Assembly: GCF_003149455.1 (NCBI RefSeq)
Contig: NZ_QFFK01000004.1
Location: 186,001-250,000, forward strand
Direction: 5' to 3'
Length of the DNA stretch: 64,000 bases
DNA from: Chitinophaga deserti
GTDB taxonomy: Bacteria > Bacteroidota > Bacteroidia > Chitinophagales > Chitinophagaceae
In this document: positions 43,096-52,735 of the stretch, one piece after another
Position numbering within the stretch: position 1 is the stretch's first letter
How the letters are laid out: each line of letters begins with the position of its first letter
Made by a program: the position numbers and the translations under genes
Notes under the pieces: generated by a model
Seen by the model: the letters and a program-made list of their open reading frames with translations, nothing else
What the model was told of the DNA's origin: nothing
Database searches by the model: none

Positions 43096-44250
43096 ATGTC
43101 TACATCCACGGACCCGCACGAAAAACTGCTGCAACGATACCTCGACGGCCAATGTACGCCCGAAGAGGCGGCCATGCTCATGGAATGGCTCCGGCAAACC
43201 GGCTCGCATCGTAAAGTGCTGCTGCGTATGCAGGAAGAATTTAATGAACTGGTATCGCAACACCCTGAAATATCCCCTGAGATCAGTCAACGGATGGAAG
43301 CCCGGCTGCTGCAGAGCATCCGTGGAACCAAAGTACGCCGTATGCCCGTCATCCGCTGGGTTGCCGCCGCATCGGTACTGTTGCTCCTGGCTGCAGGGGG
43401 CGCCTTCTTCCTTTCACGCCCTGCTAAGCTTCCCCCTCAAACGGCACAAACCATCACCCGCTCCGCTGCCGATATAGCCCCCGGTTCCAACAAGGCAGAG
43501 CTGACGCTGGCCGATGGCTCGGTGGTAACGCTGGACAGTGCGGGTAACCAGGTGATCCGCCAGGGAGAAACCACCGTTCGCCAGCAGAACGGACAATTAC
43601 ATTACTCAACGGGCGGCCAGCTGACGGCTGCAGGTTACAATACGCTCACCGTTCCCCGCGGCGGGCAGTTCCACATCGTACTCCCCGACGGCAGCAGGGT
43701 ATGGCTGAACTCCACTTCTAAGCTCCGTTTCCCTACTGCATTTCATGAAACCCAGCGCATTGTGGAGCTGGAAGGGCAGGGGTATTTCGAAGTGAGTAAA
43801 GACGCGCAAAAGCCCTTTATCGTGCAAACCCGTTCTGCAAAGGTGGAGGTACTGGGTACCGGGTTCGATGTAATGGCATACTCCGATGAAAAGACCATGA
43901 ACACCACCCTGGTGGAAGGCGCCGTGAAAGTGAAGGAAGTGCGGCTGCGCCCCGGCCAGCAGGCCCGGCTGGAACATGCCACAGGCAACATCACCGTAGC
44001 CCCGGCAGATGTGCAGCATGCCATTGCATGGAAAACCGGCTTCTTTGAATTCGACAACGCCGATATCGACGATATCCTGCGCCAGGCAGCGCGGTGGTAC
44101 GATGTGGATGTGGTGTATAAAGGAAGACTGAAGAACTTATTATTCGGCGGGCGCATCAGCAGAAACCTGCCCCTGTCCGAACTGTTAAAAATGCTGGAGG
44201 CCAACGGGGCCAGGTTCAGCATGGAAGGAAGAAATCTCATTGTGCTTTAG
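43096..44250 (+). CDS. FecR-type anti-sigma factor (locus 2)
   Basis: 384 residues. N-terminal sigma-binding segment (LLQRYLDGQCTPEEAAMLMEWL), membrane helix (WVAAASVLLLLAAGGAFFL, about 88-106), FecR domain with VPRGGQFHIVLPDGSRVWLNSTS, RIVELEGQGYFEVSKDAQKPF and VEVLGTGFDVMAY, and the C-terminal receptor-contact domain (GFFEFDNADIDDILRQAARWYDVDV). It controls the sigma upstream in response to the SusC STN domain. A gap with a candidate antisense RNA separates it from susC, as in locus 1. Confidence 0.93.
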   Translation: MSTSTDPHEKLLQRYLDGQCTPEEAAMLMEWLRQTGSHRKVLLRMQEEFNELVSQHPEISPEISQRMEARLLQSIRGTKVRRMPVIRWVAAASVLLLLAAGGAFFLSRPAKLPPQTAQTITRSAADIAPGSNKAELTLADGSVVTLDSAGNQVIRQGETTVRQQNGQLHYSTGGQLTAAGYNTLTVPRGGQFHIVLPDGSRVWLNSTSKLRFPTAFHETQRIVELEGQGYFEVSKDAQKPFIVQTRSAKVEVLGTGFDVMAYSDEKTMNTTLVEGAVKVKEVRLRPGQQARLEHATGNITVAPADVQHAIAWKTGFFEFDNADIDDILRQAARWYDVDVVYKGRLKNLLFGGRISRNLPLSELLKMLEANGARFSMEGRNLIVL

Positions 44251-44344
44251 CATATCTCTTTACCATTCAGCAACTTAAACCAAAACTAAACGCATCGTTA
44301 TGAAAACACATTCTACCGCATGAAACTAACGGACACCCTGCATT

Positions 44345-44437
44345 AAAAAGCCGGAAGCGCTCGCAACACTTCCGGCACGTTCAGGCTGTCCGAAAAAAGA
44401 CTTCTACAGAACTTTTATCTCGTAATTCCCAAACACT
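44345..44437 (-). ncRNA. Candidate cis-antisense small RNA upstream of susC (DonS-like position)
   Basis: The minus strand carries a perfect -7 element TACTTTTG (complement of 44439-44446). About 90 nt later lies an intrinsic terminator: GCCGGAAG, 11-nt loop, CTTCCGGC (44376-44350), then five U (44349-44345). Position, orientation, promoter sequence (CATACnTTTG) and terminator loop length match the unit at 8816. The upstream in-frame ATG of susC (44446) overlaps the -7 box, as at locus 1. Expression is predicted only, and the ends are approximate. Confidence 0.6.
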
Positions 44438-44568
44438 GCAAAAGTATGAAATTTAACTTTAGCGGCGGAGCTTCCTTTGTCCGGTTTGTTCGCGCTGTTT
44501 ATCCCGCATTCCACGTAGCCCATAGGTTCGGGCCAGGTAAGGAAAGCTTCGGTAAATTCTGCATTGTT

Positions 44569-47500
44569 ATGAAACTCACCACCTTTTTGCTGCTCGTTGC
44601 CTGTCTGCAGATCAGCGCCAAAGGATTGTCGCAGCAGATCACCCTTAAAGAGCGGAATGCGCCCCTGAAAAAGGTGCTGAAAGAAATATCCCGTCAATCA
44701 GGGCTTTCGATCGTGTACGACGAAAGTTTGCTCGCCGGCACCAGCCGCGTAACGATCGATATCCGTGAAGTACCGGTTAAACAGGCAATGAACCTGCTGC
44801 TGCTCAACCAGCCCGTGGGCTTCACCATGGAAGGACAGAAGATCGTTATCCACCCCATGACAGGCCCCGCCCCCGTGGCAGATACCACGATCCCGGTAAG
44901 CGGACTGGTAACAGACATTAAAGGGGGGCCGCTGCCCGGTGTTACCGTGCGCGTGAGTAACTCCACCGTGGGCACCACTACCGATGCTAACGGCCGCTAT
45001 ACCCTCCGTGCACCCGGTAAAAGCGCACAGCTGGTATTCAGCATATTAGGCTATACCTCCCGCACCCTCGTAACAGACGGCGGTACCCTCAACGTGGAGC
45101 TGGCCCTCTCCGAAACCTCCCTCACAGAAACAGTGGTGGTAGGTTACGGCACCCAGAAGAAGGCGGTGGTAACGGGCGCCATATCTTCCGTACGCGCCAA
45201 AGATCTGGAAGGCATGCCCATCAACCGCGTGGAGCAGGCACTGCAGGGCCGTACCTCAGGGGTGGTAATCGCTTCCAACTCCGGCCAGCCCGGTTCCGCA
45301 GGTACCGTTCGCATCCGCGGCCTCACCACTTTCAACAACAACAACCCGCTGTGGGTGGTAGATGGTGTGGTGGTAGATAACGGCGGCATCGGTTTCCTGA
45401 ACCAGAACGATATTGAATCCATACAGGTACTCAAAGATGCCGCTTCCCAGGCTATTTACGGCGCCCGCGCTGCCACAGGGGTAATCCTCATCACTACCAA
45501 GAAAGGACGCGCAGGAAAGCTCCTGGTGAACTATAACGGTTATTACGGTGTGTCTGCCCCGGCCCGCAAGCTGAAGCTGATGGATGCACGGGAATATGCC
45601 ACCATGATCAACGAAGCTAATGTGAACGACGGCGGTACCCCCACGCATGCCAATCCGGCTGCACTGGGTAAAGGGTCCGACTGGCAATCCACCATCTTCA
45701 ACAACAGCGCCGTTCGCCAGAACCATGAGCTGAGCATCAGCGGCGGCAGTGAGAAGTCTACTTTCTATACTTCCTTCGGTTACCTTTCGCAGGAAGGCAT
45801 CGTAGCCAGCGATATATCTTCCTACAAACGCTTCAACGCAAGGCTGAACTCAACGTATAAACTGACGCCCTGGCTTACGTTCGGGGAAAACGTAGGGTAT
45901 TCCTACGACCGGTCTGTAGGCCTCGGCAATACCAACTCCGAATTCGGCGGCCCCCTCAGTTCCGCGATCAACCTCGATCCCATCACGCCCATCGTGGAAA
46001 CAGACCCGGCTAAAATGAATGCCAGTCCGTATAACAACGCCGGCGTACGCAGGAACGAACTGGGACAGCCCTATGGTATCTCCTCTACCGTAACACAGGA
46101 AATGTCGAACCCGCTGGCGTACATCTCCACCCGTTTAGGCAACTACAACTGGGGCCACAACATCGTGGGCAATGTATACCTGGAGGCAGAACCCATCAAG
46201 GGTTTGAAAGCACGGTCTTCGGTAGGGTCTAAACTGGCCTTCTTCGGGCACGACGATTTCTCGCCCGTGTCTTACCTCAACTCATCCACCGTGCGAAGCA
46301 TTGCGATCTTCAACCGCCGCAACGCCAATATCTTCTTCTGGAATATTGAAAACACGCTGTCTTACACCCGCGATTTCAACCTTCACAGTGCCACTATCCT
46401 CGCTGGCCAGGGTGCCTACAAGGAAGGCGGTGAACGTTCTACGGAAGTGTTCTTCGACGATGTGCCCGCTACTACTTTCGAAGAAGCATCCCTCAACTAC
46501 AAGGTGGCTCCTTCCAAACGCAGGGCCGATGGCGGCGAGGGTATCGACCACCTCGTGTCTTCACTTTTTGCGCGTGTGAACTATAACTACGATGAAAAAT
46601 ATATGGCCGAAGCCATCATCCGCCGCGATGGTTCTTCCCGCTTCGGCGCCAATAAGAAATACGGCGTATTCCCTTCGTTCTCCCTCGGATGGGTTCCCAG
46701 CCGAGAAGGCTTCTGGCCGCAGAATGATGTGGTGGATCTGCTCAAGTTCCGTGGTGGTTACGGTGTGGTAGGCAGCGATGCCATCGGCGATTTCTCTTTC
46801 CTCCCCACCATCGGCAGCGGCCGTAACTACACCATGGGGCCTGGCGCAGACGGGCTCGAAGGTGCCAGTCCGAATGCTCCCGCCAACCCCGATCTGAAGT
46901 GGGAAGAAACGCATCAGACTAATATCGGGTTTGAAGCATATCTCTTCAAGAAACTGAATGTACAGTTCGACTGGTTCAAGAAGAACACGAAAGACATCCT
47001 CATGCAGCGCAGGCTGCCCTGGTACGTAGGTTCCGTGAGCGATCCCAACGCCAATATCGGCGGTATGGAGAACTCCGGCGTGGAACTGGAACTGTCTTAT
47101 AACGAAGAGATCGGCGACCTCACGCTGAATGTGGGCGGTAACGTAAGCTGGATGCGTAATAAGGTGACTTATCTCGGTGAGAACCGCACCTTCCTCTACC
47201 TCGGCGCTGCATCGTTCCAGAACATGGGGAATATTACCCGCGCGGAAATCGGCCGTCCGTTTAACGCATTCTATATGTTCGAGCACATGGGCATCTTCCA
47301 GAATCAGGGAGAGATAGATGCTTATGTGAACAAAGGCGGACAGAAGATACAGCCCCTCGCCAAACCCGGCGATTTCAAATGGAAAGATATTAACGGAGAC
47401 GGGCAGATCACCGACGACGACCGCGATTACATCGGCAACCCCATGCCTAACTGGACGTACGGTATGACCATCAACGCCGCATATAAAGGCTTTGATCTGG

Positions 47501-47925
47501 TGATCTTCGGACAGGGAGCAGCAGGCAACCAGATCTTCCAGGGGCTGCGCAGGCTCGATATCCTGAATGCCAACTGGCAGCAGAAATCGCTGGACCGCTG
47601 GCATGGAGAAGGCACATCGAACACCCATCCGCGCATGACTTTTACCGATGCCAATAAGAACTATTCCCGTGGCTCGCAGTTCTACCTGGAAGACGGGGAT
47701 TATTTCCGCATCAAGATCCTGCAGCTGGGATATACATTGCCTACCGTGCTGGTGAAAAAAGCCGGTTTCGAAAGAGTGCGTGTACATGTGATGAGCGAGA
47801 ACCTGCTCACTTTCACGAAATACACCGGCTACGATCCTGAGATCGGTGGCGGCATCCTGAGCATCGACCGCGGCATTTATCCGCAGGCGCGCACGTTTAT
47901 GTTCGGCCTCAATTTTACCTATTAA
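44569..47925 (+). CDS. SusC-type TonB-dependent transporter of the beta-glucan locus
   Basis: 1118 residues from the ATG at 44569, which opens the signal peptide MKLTTFLLLVACLQISAKG. The in-frame ATG at 44446 overlaps the antisense -7 box and would add 41 residues with no function. STN domain (APLKKVLKEISRQSGLSIVYDE), carboxypeptidase-regulatory-like domain (SGLVTDIKGGPLPGVTVRVSN), plug (ETVVVGYGTQKKAVVTGAISSV, AIYGARAATGVILITTKKGR) and barrel ending MFGLNFTY. The receptor of the locus signals to FecR through its STN domain. With the downstream GH16 and GH30 it should import beta-1,3/1,6-gluco-oligosaccharides; the ligand is inferred from those enzymes. Confidence 0.95.
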   Translation: MKLTTFLLLVACLQISAKGLSQQITLKERNAPLKKVLKEISRQSGLSIVYDESLLAGTSRVTIDIREVPVKQAMNLLLLNQPVGFTMEGQKIVIHPMTGPAPVADTTIPVSGLVTDIKGGPLPGVTVRVSNSTVGTTTDANGRYTLRAPGKSAQLVFSILGYTSRTLVTDGGTLNVELALSETSLTETVVVGYGTQKKAVVTGAISSVRAKDLEGMPINRVEQALQGRTSGVVIASNSGQPGSAGTVRIRGLTTFNNNNPLWVVDGVVVDNGGIGFLNQNDIESIQVLKDAASQAIYGARAATGVILITTKKGRAGKLLVNYNGYYGVSAPARKLKLMDAREYATMINEANVNDGGTPTHANPAALGKGSDWQSTIFNNSAVRQNHELSISGGSEKSTFYTSFGYLSQEGIVASDISSYKRFNARLNSTYKLTPWLTFGENVGYSYDRSVGLGNTNSEFGGPLSSAINLDPITPIVETDPAKMNASPYNNAGVRRNELGQPYGISSTVTQEMSNPLAYISTRLGNYNWGHNIVGNVYLEAEPIKGLKARSSVGSKLAFFGHDDFSPVSYLNSSTVRSIAIFNRRNANIFFWNIENTLSYTRDFNLHSATILAGQGAYKEGGERSTEVFFDDVPATTFEEASLNYKVAPSKRRADGGEGIDHLVSSLFARVNYNYDEKYMAEAIIRRDGSSRFGANKKYGVFPSFSLGWVPSREGFWPQNDVVDLLKFRGGYGVVGSDAIGDFSFLPTIGSGRNYTMGPGADGLEGASPNAPANPDLKWEETHQTNIGFEAYLFKKLNVQFDWFKKNTKDILMQRRLPWYVGSVSDPNANIGGMENSGVELELSYNEEIGDLTLNVGGNVSWMRNKVTYLGENRTFLYLGAASFQNMGNITRAEIGRPFNAFYMFEHMGIFQNQGEIDAYVNKGGQKIQPLAKPGDFKWKDINGDGQITDDDRDYIGNPMPNWTYGMTINAAYKGFDLVIFGQGAAGNQIFQGLRRLDILNANWQQKSLDRWHGEGTSNTHPRMTFTDANKNYSRGSQFYLEDGDYFRIKILQLGYTLPTVLVKKAGFERVRVHVMSENLLTFTKYTGYDPEIGGGILSIDRGIYPQARTFMFGLNFTY

Positions 47926-47945
47926 CCGCAAAAGAAGACTGACAC

Positions 47946-49490
47946 ATGAAAGCGAAATACTTTCCCATCATATGCACACTGGCTGCCGGTTTAACACTTG
48001 GCTCCTGTAAAGACAGCTGGCTGGATCCCGCGCTGCGCGGTACCAACCTCGAAAACAACTTTTATAAAAATGAAGGCGAAGCGTTTAAAGGGCTGGTAGC
48101 AGTGTACGACGTAGTAGGCTGGCAGGGCGGGGGATACGTGACCCGCACCGGTATGGCCGATGCCGCTTCCGACGATCACTTTGCCGGTGGCGGTGCCGCC
48201 AACGACGTGAACGATTTCCAGGTGATGACCCGCTGGGATCTTACACCGGAGATTGGTCCGCATAACGACCTCTGGCGCAAAGGGTATTCCGGCGTATTCC
48301 GTGCCAACAAGCTGCTGGAGAAACTGGGCAGCGTACCCATGGACGCGAATAAGAAAGCGCGTTTCATTGCCGAATGCAAATTCCTCCGCGCTTATTTCTA
48401 TTTCGACCTGATCAGGATGTTTAAAAACATCCCCCTGCTGCTGCAACCACTGGATGTAAACCAGATGTTTAATGTTACGCAGGCACCGCCCGCGGATGTA
48501 TGGGCGCAGATCGAGAAAGACCTGAAAGAAGCCATTGCCGAAACCAACTTCCCCGACCGTATACCGCCCACCGAAGAAAAGGCACGTGCCACCAAAGGCG
48601 CGGCGCATGCATTGCTGGGTAAAGTATACGTTTACCAGAAGAAGTGGGCCGAAGCGGCTGCGGAACTGGCACTGGTGAATGGTACACCCGGCGTGGAGAA
48701 TCCCACTTACGGATATAAGCTGCTCACCAACTTCGGTGACCTGTGGAAATCTACCCTGCCTTTCAAATTCAACCAGGAATCTATCTTCGAGATCTCTTAC
48801 ACCAATACTTCGCAGGGTGTGTGGGACTGTGTGGCCTGTACCGAAGGCAACGTGCTTAACATCATGGTGGGCCCGCGCAGCTACAACCGTTTAACACCCG
48901 ATGCGCCCGATTACGTTTCCGGCTGGAGCTTCCTCACGGTAACCAAAGAGCTGTATGCGCTGATGAAAGACGATCCCCGTTTTCCCTATACCATTGCTGA
49001 CCTGAAAGCGCTTTCTGCAGCGGGTAAGGCATCGTATTCTCCGGGGCATGATGATACGGGGTACTTCCTCGAGAAGTTCGCCGGCCGCGTGTCTAACCGC
49101 GTACCGAGCGGAACGCCTGAACTGAACTTCCCGCAGAACCTCTACGATATGCGCCTGGCAGATACCTATCTGCTGGAAGCGGAAGCACTGGTGATGAATG
49201 GCGGCGGCGGTGGTGCGGGTACCCGTGCCTATGCGCTCCTGAACGCTGTACGCGCAAGGGTAGGGCTTACACCGATTGTAGCCACGATCGATAACATCTT
49301 CCTCGAAAGAAGACTGGAGCTGGCAGGAGAAGGACACAGGTTCTTCGACCTCATCCGTACCGGCAGGGCGGAAGATGCTTTGAAATCACGCGGCTTCAAT
49401 CCACAGAAGCACTACATCTTCCCGATTCCTTTCAACGATCTGCAGAGCACGAAAATGGAGCAGAACAAGGAATGGGGCGGCACGAAGTAA
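47946..49490 (+). CDS. SusD-type surface lipoprotein of the beta-glucan locus
   Basis: 514 residues. Lipobox LGSC (Cys21) and the SusD start KDSWLDPALRGTNLENNFYKNEGEAF. Typical helical repeats (FIAECKFLRAYFYFDLIRMFKNIPLL), MRLADTYLLEAEALVMNGG and the C-terminal IFLERRLELAGEGHRFFDLIRTGRAE. It is 20 bp downstream of susC and 24 bp upstream of the binding lipoprotein. It should form the lid of the SusC barrel and bind glucan chains at the surface. Confidence 0.94.
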   Translation: MKAKYFPIICTLAAGLTLGSCKDSWLDPALRGTNLENNFYKNEGEAFKGLVAVYDVVGWQGGGYVTRTGMADAASDDHFAGGGAANDVNDFQVMTRWDLTPEIGPHNDLWRKGYSGVFRANKLLEKLGSVPMDANKKARFIAECKFLRAYFYFDLIRMFKNIPLLLQPLDVNQMFNVTQAPPADVWAQIEKDLKEAIAETNFPDRIPPTEEKARATKGAAHALLGKVYVYQKKWAEAAAELALVNGTPGVENPTYGYKLLTNFGDLWKSTLPFKFNQESIFEISYTNTSQGVWDCVACTEGNVLNIMVGPRSYNRLTPDAPDYVSGWSFLTVTKELYALMKDDPRFPYTIADLKALSAAGKASYSPGHDDTGYFLEKFAGRVSNRVPSGTPELNFPQNLYDMRLADTYLLEAEALVMNGGGGGAGTRAYALLNAVRARVGLTPIVATIDNIFLERRLELAGEGHRFFDLIRTGRAEDALKSRGFNPQKHYIFPIPFNDLQSTKMEQNKEWGGTK

Positions 49491-49514
49491 TCCATCATCA
49501 CAAAACAAGTCCAC

Positions 49515-50357
49515 ATGAAATGCATTCCATATATCGCAGCGATATTACTCATGGCCGCCTGCACACCTGATTCCGGCGGGGGCGACCTCGGCCCGCTGCC
49601 ACAGGTTTCCTTTACCGCCATGCCCATGCAGGGCAAGCCCAACAAAATCATCGTTCAGAATACCACACCCGCTACCTTCCAGTGGCGCTGGTTTAACGGT
49701 CTGGGCGCTGCATCCGTAGGCAACCGTTCTAAAGACACGCTGACGTTTGCTAAGAAAGGAGAATACGTGATATCACTACAGGCTTTCGGCAAAGGAGGTT
49801 TTGCCACCGCATCGCAGAAAGTAGTGATCGCCAACGATGCACCTAAAACTGAAATCCTCAAAGGAGGAGATATGGAAGCAGGCGCCAATGCACACTGGAC
49901 CATCCTCAACACCGGCGGCATGCAAACCGGCATCCAGTTCGTGAATGGTAAACTGGTATTCACCAATACAGACGCGGGCTCCAACGGCGCTATTTACCAG
50001 GCGGTAACCGTGAAGAAGGATGTGGAATACACCTTCTCCGCCAATGTAAAAGGCAGCGGCGCCACCAATACCTGGTTCGAAGTGATCATTGGCACGGCAG
50101 TACCCGAGCAGGGGAAAGATTACAGCGGCAACAAATTCGTGTCGCTCAATACCTGGGCGGGTTGCGGTAAAGTACCTTTCGACGGCGACATTGCCGAGAT
50201 CGGTTGTGATGGCTCCGGCACGGGTAAGGGTGGTGTCATTAAGTTCACTACTGCCGGCACCATTTACATCGTGATTAAAGCCGGCAGCAGCGGGGGCACG
50301 CTGGGCACCGGCGGTATTGCCATGGACAATGTGAAATTTCTGGAAGAACAGTTATAA
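49515..50357 (+). CDS. PKD / CBM-like surface glycan-binding lipoprotein
   Basis: 280 residues. Lipobox MAAC (Cys16). A PKD-like domain (about 30-110, ATFQWRWFNGLGAASVGNRSKD ... ISLQAFGKGGF) is followed by a jelly-roll domain of CBM4/9 type (about 120-280) with ILKGGDMEAGANAHWTI, YTFSANVKGS and the C-terminal AGTIYIVIKAGSSGG...MDNVKF. This is the usual layout of the surface glycan-binding protein that follows susCD in laminarin and other beta-glucan loci. No catalytic residues are seen. A strong terminator follows directly, so it ends the receptor part of the operon. Confidence 0.82.
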   Translation: MKCIPYIAAILLMAACTPDSGGGDLGPLPQVSFTAMPMQGKPNKIIVQNTTPATFQWRWFNGLGAASVGNRSKDTLTFAKKGEYVISLQAFGKGGFATASQKVVIANDAPKTEILKGGDMEAGANAHWTILNTGGMQTGIQFVNGKLVFTNTDAGSNGAIYQAVTVKKDVEYTFSANVKGSGATNTWFEVIIGTAVPEQGKDYSGNKFVSLNTWAGCGKVPFDGDIAEIGCDGSGTGKGGVIKFTTAGTIYIVIKAGSSGGTLGTGGIAMDNVKFLEEQL

Positions 50358-50367
50358 TTTAACCCGA

Positions 50368-50396
50368 CGGGGCCGGATGTACCGGTCCCGTTTTTT
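50368..50396 (+). terminator. Internal terminator between binding protein and GH16
   Basis: CGGGGCCGG (50368-50376) pairs with CCGGTCCCG (50382-50390) with one G-T pair, loop ATGTA, then six T. It lies only 12 bp ahead of the GH16 start, so the two glycosidases depend on readthrough or an own promoter. Confidence 0.85.
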
Positions 50397-50407
50397 CCCA
50401 AGTTTAC

Positions 50408-51262
50408 ATGAAAACGATCCACTTTCTGCCGATAGTGCTCATTGGCCTGCACATGCTTGCCTGTGGCGGCAAAAACAATCAACCCGCACCGGCTCCCTAC
50501 ATCCCGCCATCACCGGTGGATAAGAACTGGGCCTTTGAAACCACTCCCGCATGGGCCGATGAGTTTGATTACAACGGTTTGCCCGACCCCGCAAAATGGG
50601 GCTACGACCTTGGCGGCGGCGGATGGGGTAACAACGAGCTGCAGTATTATACCGATAAGATTGATAATGCACGGGTGGCCAACGGCCTGCTATCCGTAAT
50701 AGCCAAAAAGGAAGACATGGGCGGCCGCAATTATACCTCTGCCCGCCTCGTGTCTAAAGGCAAGGGTGATTTCCTGTACGGGCGGTTCGAGATCAAAGCG
50801 AAGCTGCCTCCGGGTAAAGGTACCTGGCCCGCGATATGGATGCTGCCTACAGACTGGGCGTATGGCGGATGGCCTAAGTCGGGCGAGATCGATATCATGG
50901 AGCATGTAGGCTACGATCCCAATAAAGTACACATGAGCGTGCATACGGAAGCTTACAACCACAGCATCAGTACACAGAAAACCGCTACGCGCACCGTGGA
51001 GAAAGCCATTGGTGAGTTTCATGTATACCGGGTAGACTGGACGCCTTATGCCATCCGTGGCTATATCGACGGTACGCTGCTCTTCACTTTCCTGAACGAG
51101 AACAAGGGCTATGCCGCATGGCCCTTCGATAAGAAGTTCCACTTCCTCCTCAATATTGCCGTAGGCGGAAACTGGGGCGGACAGCAGGGGGTAGACGACA
51201 GCGTTTTCCCCGCCACCATGGAAATCGATTATGTACGCGCGTATAAAATGATTGATAAATGA
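50408..51262 (+). CDS. GH16 beta-glucanase lipoprotein (laminarinase-like)
   Basis: 284 residues. Lipobox MLAC (Cys19), short Pro-rich linker, then a GH16 jelly-roll: WADEFDYNGLPDPAKWGYDLGGGGWGNNELQYYT, SARLVSKGKGDFLYGRFEIKAKLPPGKGTWPAIWML, and the catalytic motif GEIDIMEHVG (159-168) with Glu160 as nucleophile and Glu165 as acid/base. The extra residue between the two acids (ExDxxE) is the bulged form typical of laminarinases (endo-beta-1,3-glucanases). It is surface-exposed or periplasmic by its lipid anchor. Its stop overlaps the GH30 start (ATGA), so the two are translated together. Endo-action on laminarin-like or fungal beta-1,3-glucan is the best reading. Confidence 0.92.
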   Translation: MKTIHFLPIVLIGLHMLACGGKNNQPAPAPYIPPSPVDKNWAFETTPAWADEFDYNGLPDPAKWGYDLGGGGWGNNELQYYTDKIDNARVANGLLSVIAKKEDMGGRNYTSARLVSKGKGDFLYGRFEIKAKLPPGKGTWPAIWMLPTDWAYGGWPKSGEIDIMEHVGYDPNKVHMSVHTEAYNHSISTQKTATRTVEKAIGEFHVYRVDWTPYAIRGYIDGTLLFTFLNENKGYAAWPFDKKFHFLLNIAVGGNWGGQQGVDDSVFPATMEIDYVRAYKMIDK

Positions 51263-52692
51263 TTGTTCCAATAAAAACCTTTCTGCTGGTACTTATATGC
51301 TGTGTATGCAGCTGTAAGGGCAGCGACGGCCCTTCGCCGGGTCCGCAGGGCCCTCCGGGGCCCGGTCCTTCAGATGTAGCCCTGTGGCTCACAAAGGGCG
51401 ATAAATCAGCTCTATTCGCCAAACAGAATGTTACCCTCAACTTCGGCACGCAACTCAATGCATGGCCTAATATTACGGTGGATGAAGGACAAACCTACCA
51501 GGAGATCGACGGGTTTGGTTATACCCTCACCGGCGGCAGTGCCACACTCATCAATGCATTGCCCGAAGCCCGTAAAGCTGCTTTGCTGGATGAACTGTTC
51601 CGGTGGGATAGTACGCATATCGGCGTCAGCTACCTGCGCATCAGCATAGGCGCATCAGACCTGAGCGCTACTACCTTCAGTTACAACGATATCCCTGCGG
51701 GGCAGACAGACCCCACACTTGCCGGGTTCTCCATTCAGGCGGAGAAGGCCGATCTCATACCGGTACTGAAAAGAATACTGGCCATCAACCCGCGTATTAA
51801 GATACTGGGTTCGCCATGGTCGCCACCGGTGTGGATGAAATCGAACGGGAGTTTCAAAGGCGGGAAGCTGCTGCCGGAGCATTATGCGGCATACGCACAG
51901 TATTTCGTGAAGTATGTGAAAGCCATGCAGGCAGAAGGTATTGCCATTGATGCCATTACCCCGCAGAACGAGCCGCTGCATCCGGGGAACAACCCCAGTC
52001 TGGATATGCAGGCCAATGAGCAGGCCGATTTTATTGGTAACCACCTCGGCCCTGCGTTTCGCGATGCGGGTATTTTAACTAAGATCATCTGTTACGATCA
52101 TAATGCCGACCGGCCGGATTATCCGGCTACCGTACTGCAGGATGCCAAAGCCGCGCAGTTTACAGACGGGTCGGCCTTTCATCTCTATGGCGGCCCCATT
52201 ACCGCACTCACGGAAGTGCATAATGCTTTCCCTGACAAGCATATTTATTTCACGGAGCAATGGGTAGGCGGCCCGGGTAATTTCCCGGAAGATCTGAAGT
52301 GGCATATAGCCAACCTCATCATTGGCGCACCCCGAAACTGGAGCCGCAATGTGCTGGAGTGGAACCTTGCCGCCACGGCAGATTATAAACCGCATACACC
52401 GGGTGGTTGCACCACCTGCCTCGGTGCGGTAACAATCGGGAATGATTACACGAAGAACGTGGCGTATTACATTATTGCCCATGCCGCCAAGTTCGTGCGG
52501 CCGGGATCTGTACGTATTGCGTCTAACATTCCCGGTACACTGGAGAATGTGGCGTTCCGTACGCCCGACGGCAAAAAGGTGCTTATTGTACTGAACAGCG
52601 GCAATAACACGCAGCCGTTCAACATACAGTACAAGGGCAAACAGGTGACCACAGAGCTTGCAGCCGGTGCTGCAGGTACGTATGTGTGGTAA
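51259..52692 (+). CDS. GH30 glycosidase lipoprotein (probable endo-beta-1,6-glucanase)
   Basis: 477 residues. Lipoprotein signal (VCSC, Cys19), a collagen-like Gly/Pro linker (about 21-38), then a GH30 TIM barrel with side beta domain. YQEIDGFGYTLTGGSA starts the catalytic unit; Glu238 in TPQNEP is the expected acid/base and Glu333 in YFTEQWVG the nucleophile; the C-terminal beta strands (VAFRTPDGKKVLIVLNSG) complete the fold. Length and motifs resemble GH30 subfamily 3 enzymes, which cut beta-1,6-glucan. Coupled to the GH16 gene, it would allow degradation of mixed beta-1,3/1,6-glucans such as laminarin branches or yeast and fungal walls. A glucosylceramidase-like role is less likely in this setting. 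Confidence 0.9.
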   Translation: MIVPIKTFLLVLICCVCSCKGSDGPSPGPQGPPGPGPSDVALWLTKGDKSALFAKQNVTLNFGTQLNAWPNITVDEGQTYQEIDGFGYTLTGGSATLINALPEARKAALLDELFRWDSTHIGVSYLRISIGASDLSATTFSYNDIPAGQTDPTLAGFSIQAEKADLIPVLKRILAINPRIKILGSPWSPPVWMKSNGSFKGGKLLPEHYAAYAQYFVKYVKAMQAEGIAIDAITPQNEPLHPGNNPSLDMQANEQADFIGNHLGPAFRDAGILTKIICYDHNADRPDYPATVLQDAKAAQFTDGSAFHLYGGPITALTEVHNAFPDKHIYFTEQWVGGPGNFPEDLKWHIANLIIGAPRNWSRNVLEWNLAATADYKPHTPGGCTTCLGAVTIGNDYTKNVAYYIIAHAAKFVRPGSVRIASNIPGTLENVAFRTPDGKKVLIVLNSGNNTQPFNIQYKGKQVTTELAAGAAGTYVW

Positions 52693-52735
52693 CCTGAATT
52701 AACCTGTGTGTTTGGAAGGTTGGATAAATGGTAAC

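Noticed and set aside
46561..47931. Long open frame of 456 codons opposite the 3' half of susC of the beta-glucan locus
   Set aside because: Shadow of the SusC barrel region; low-complexity His/Val/Ile-rich translation with no domain.
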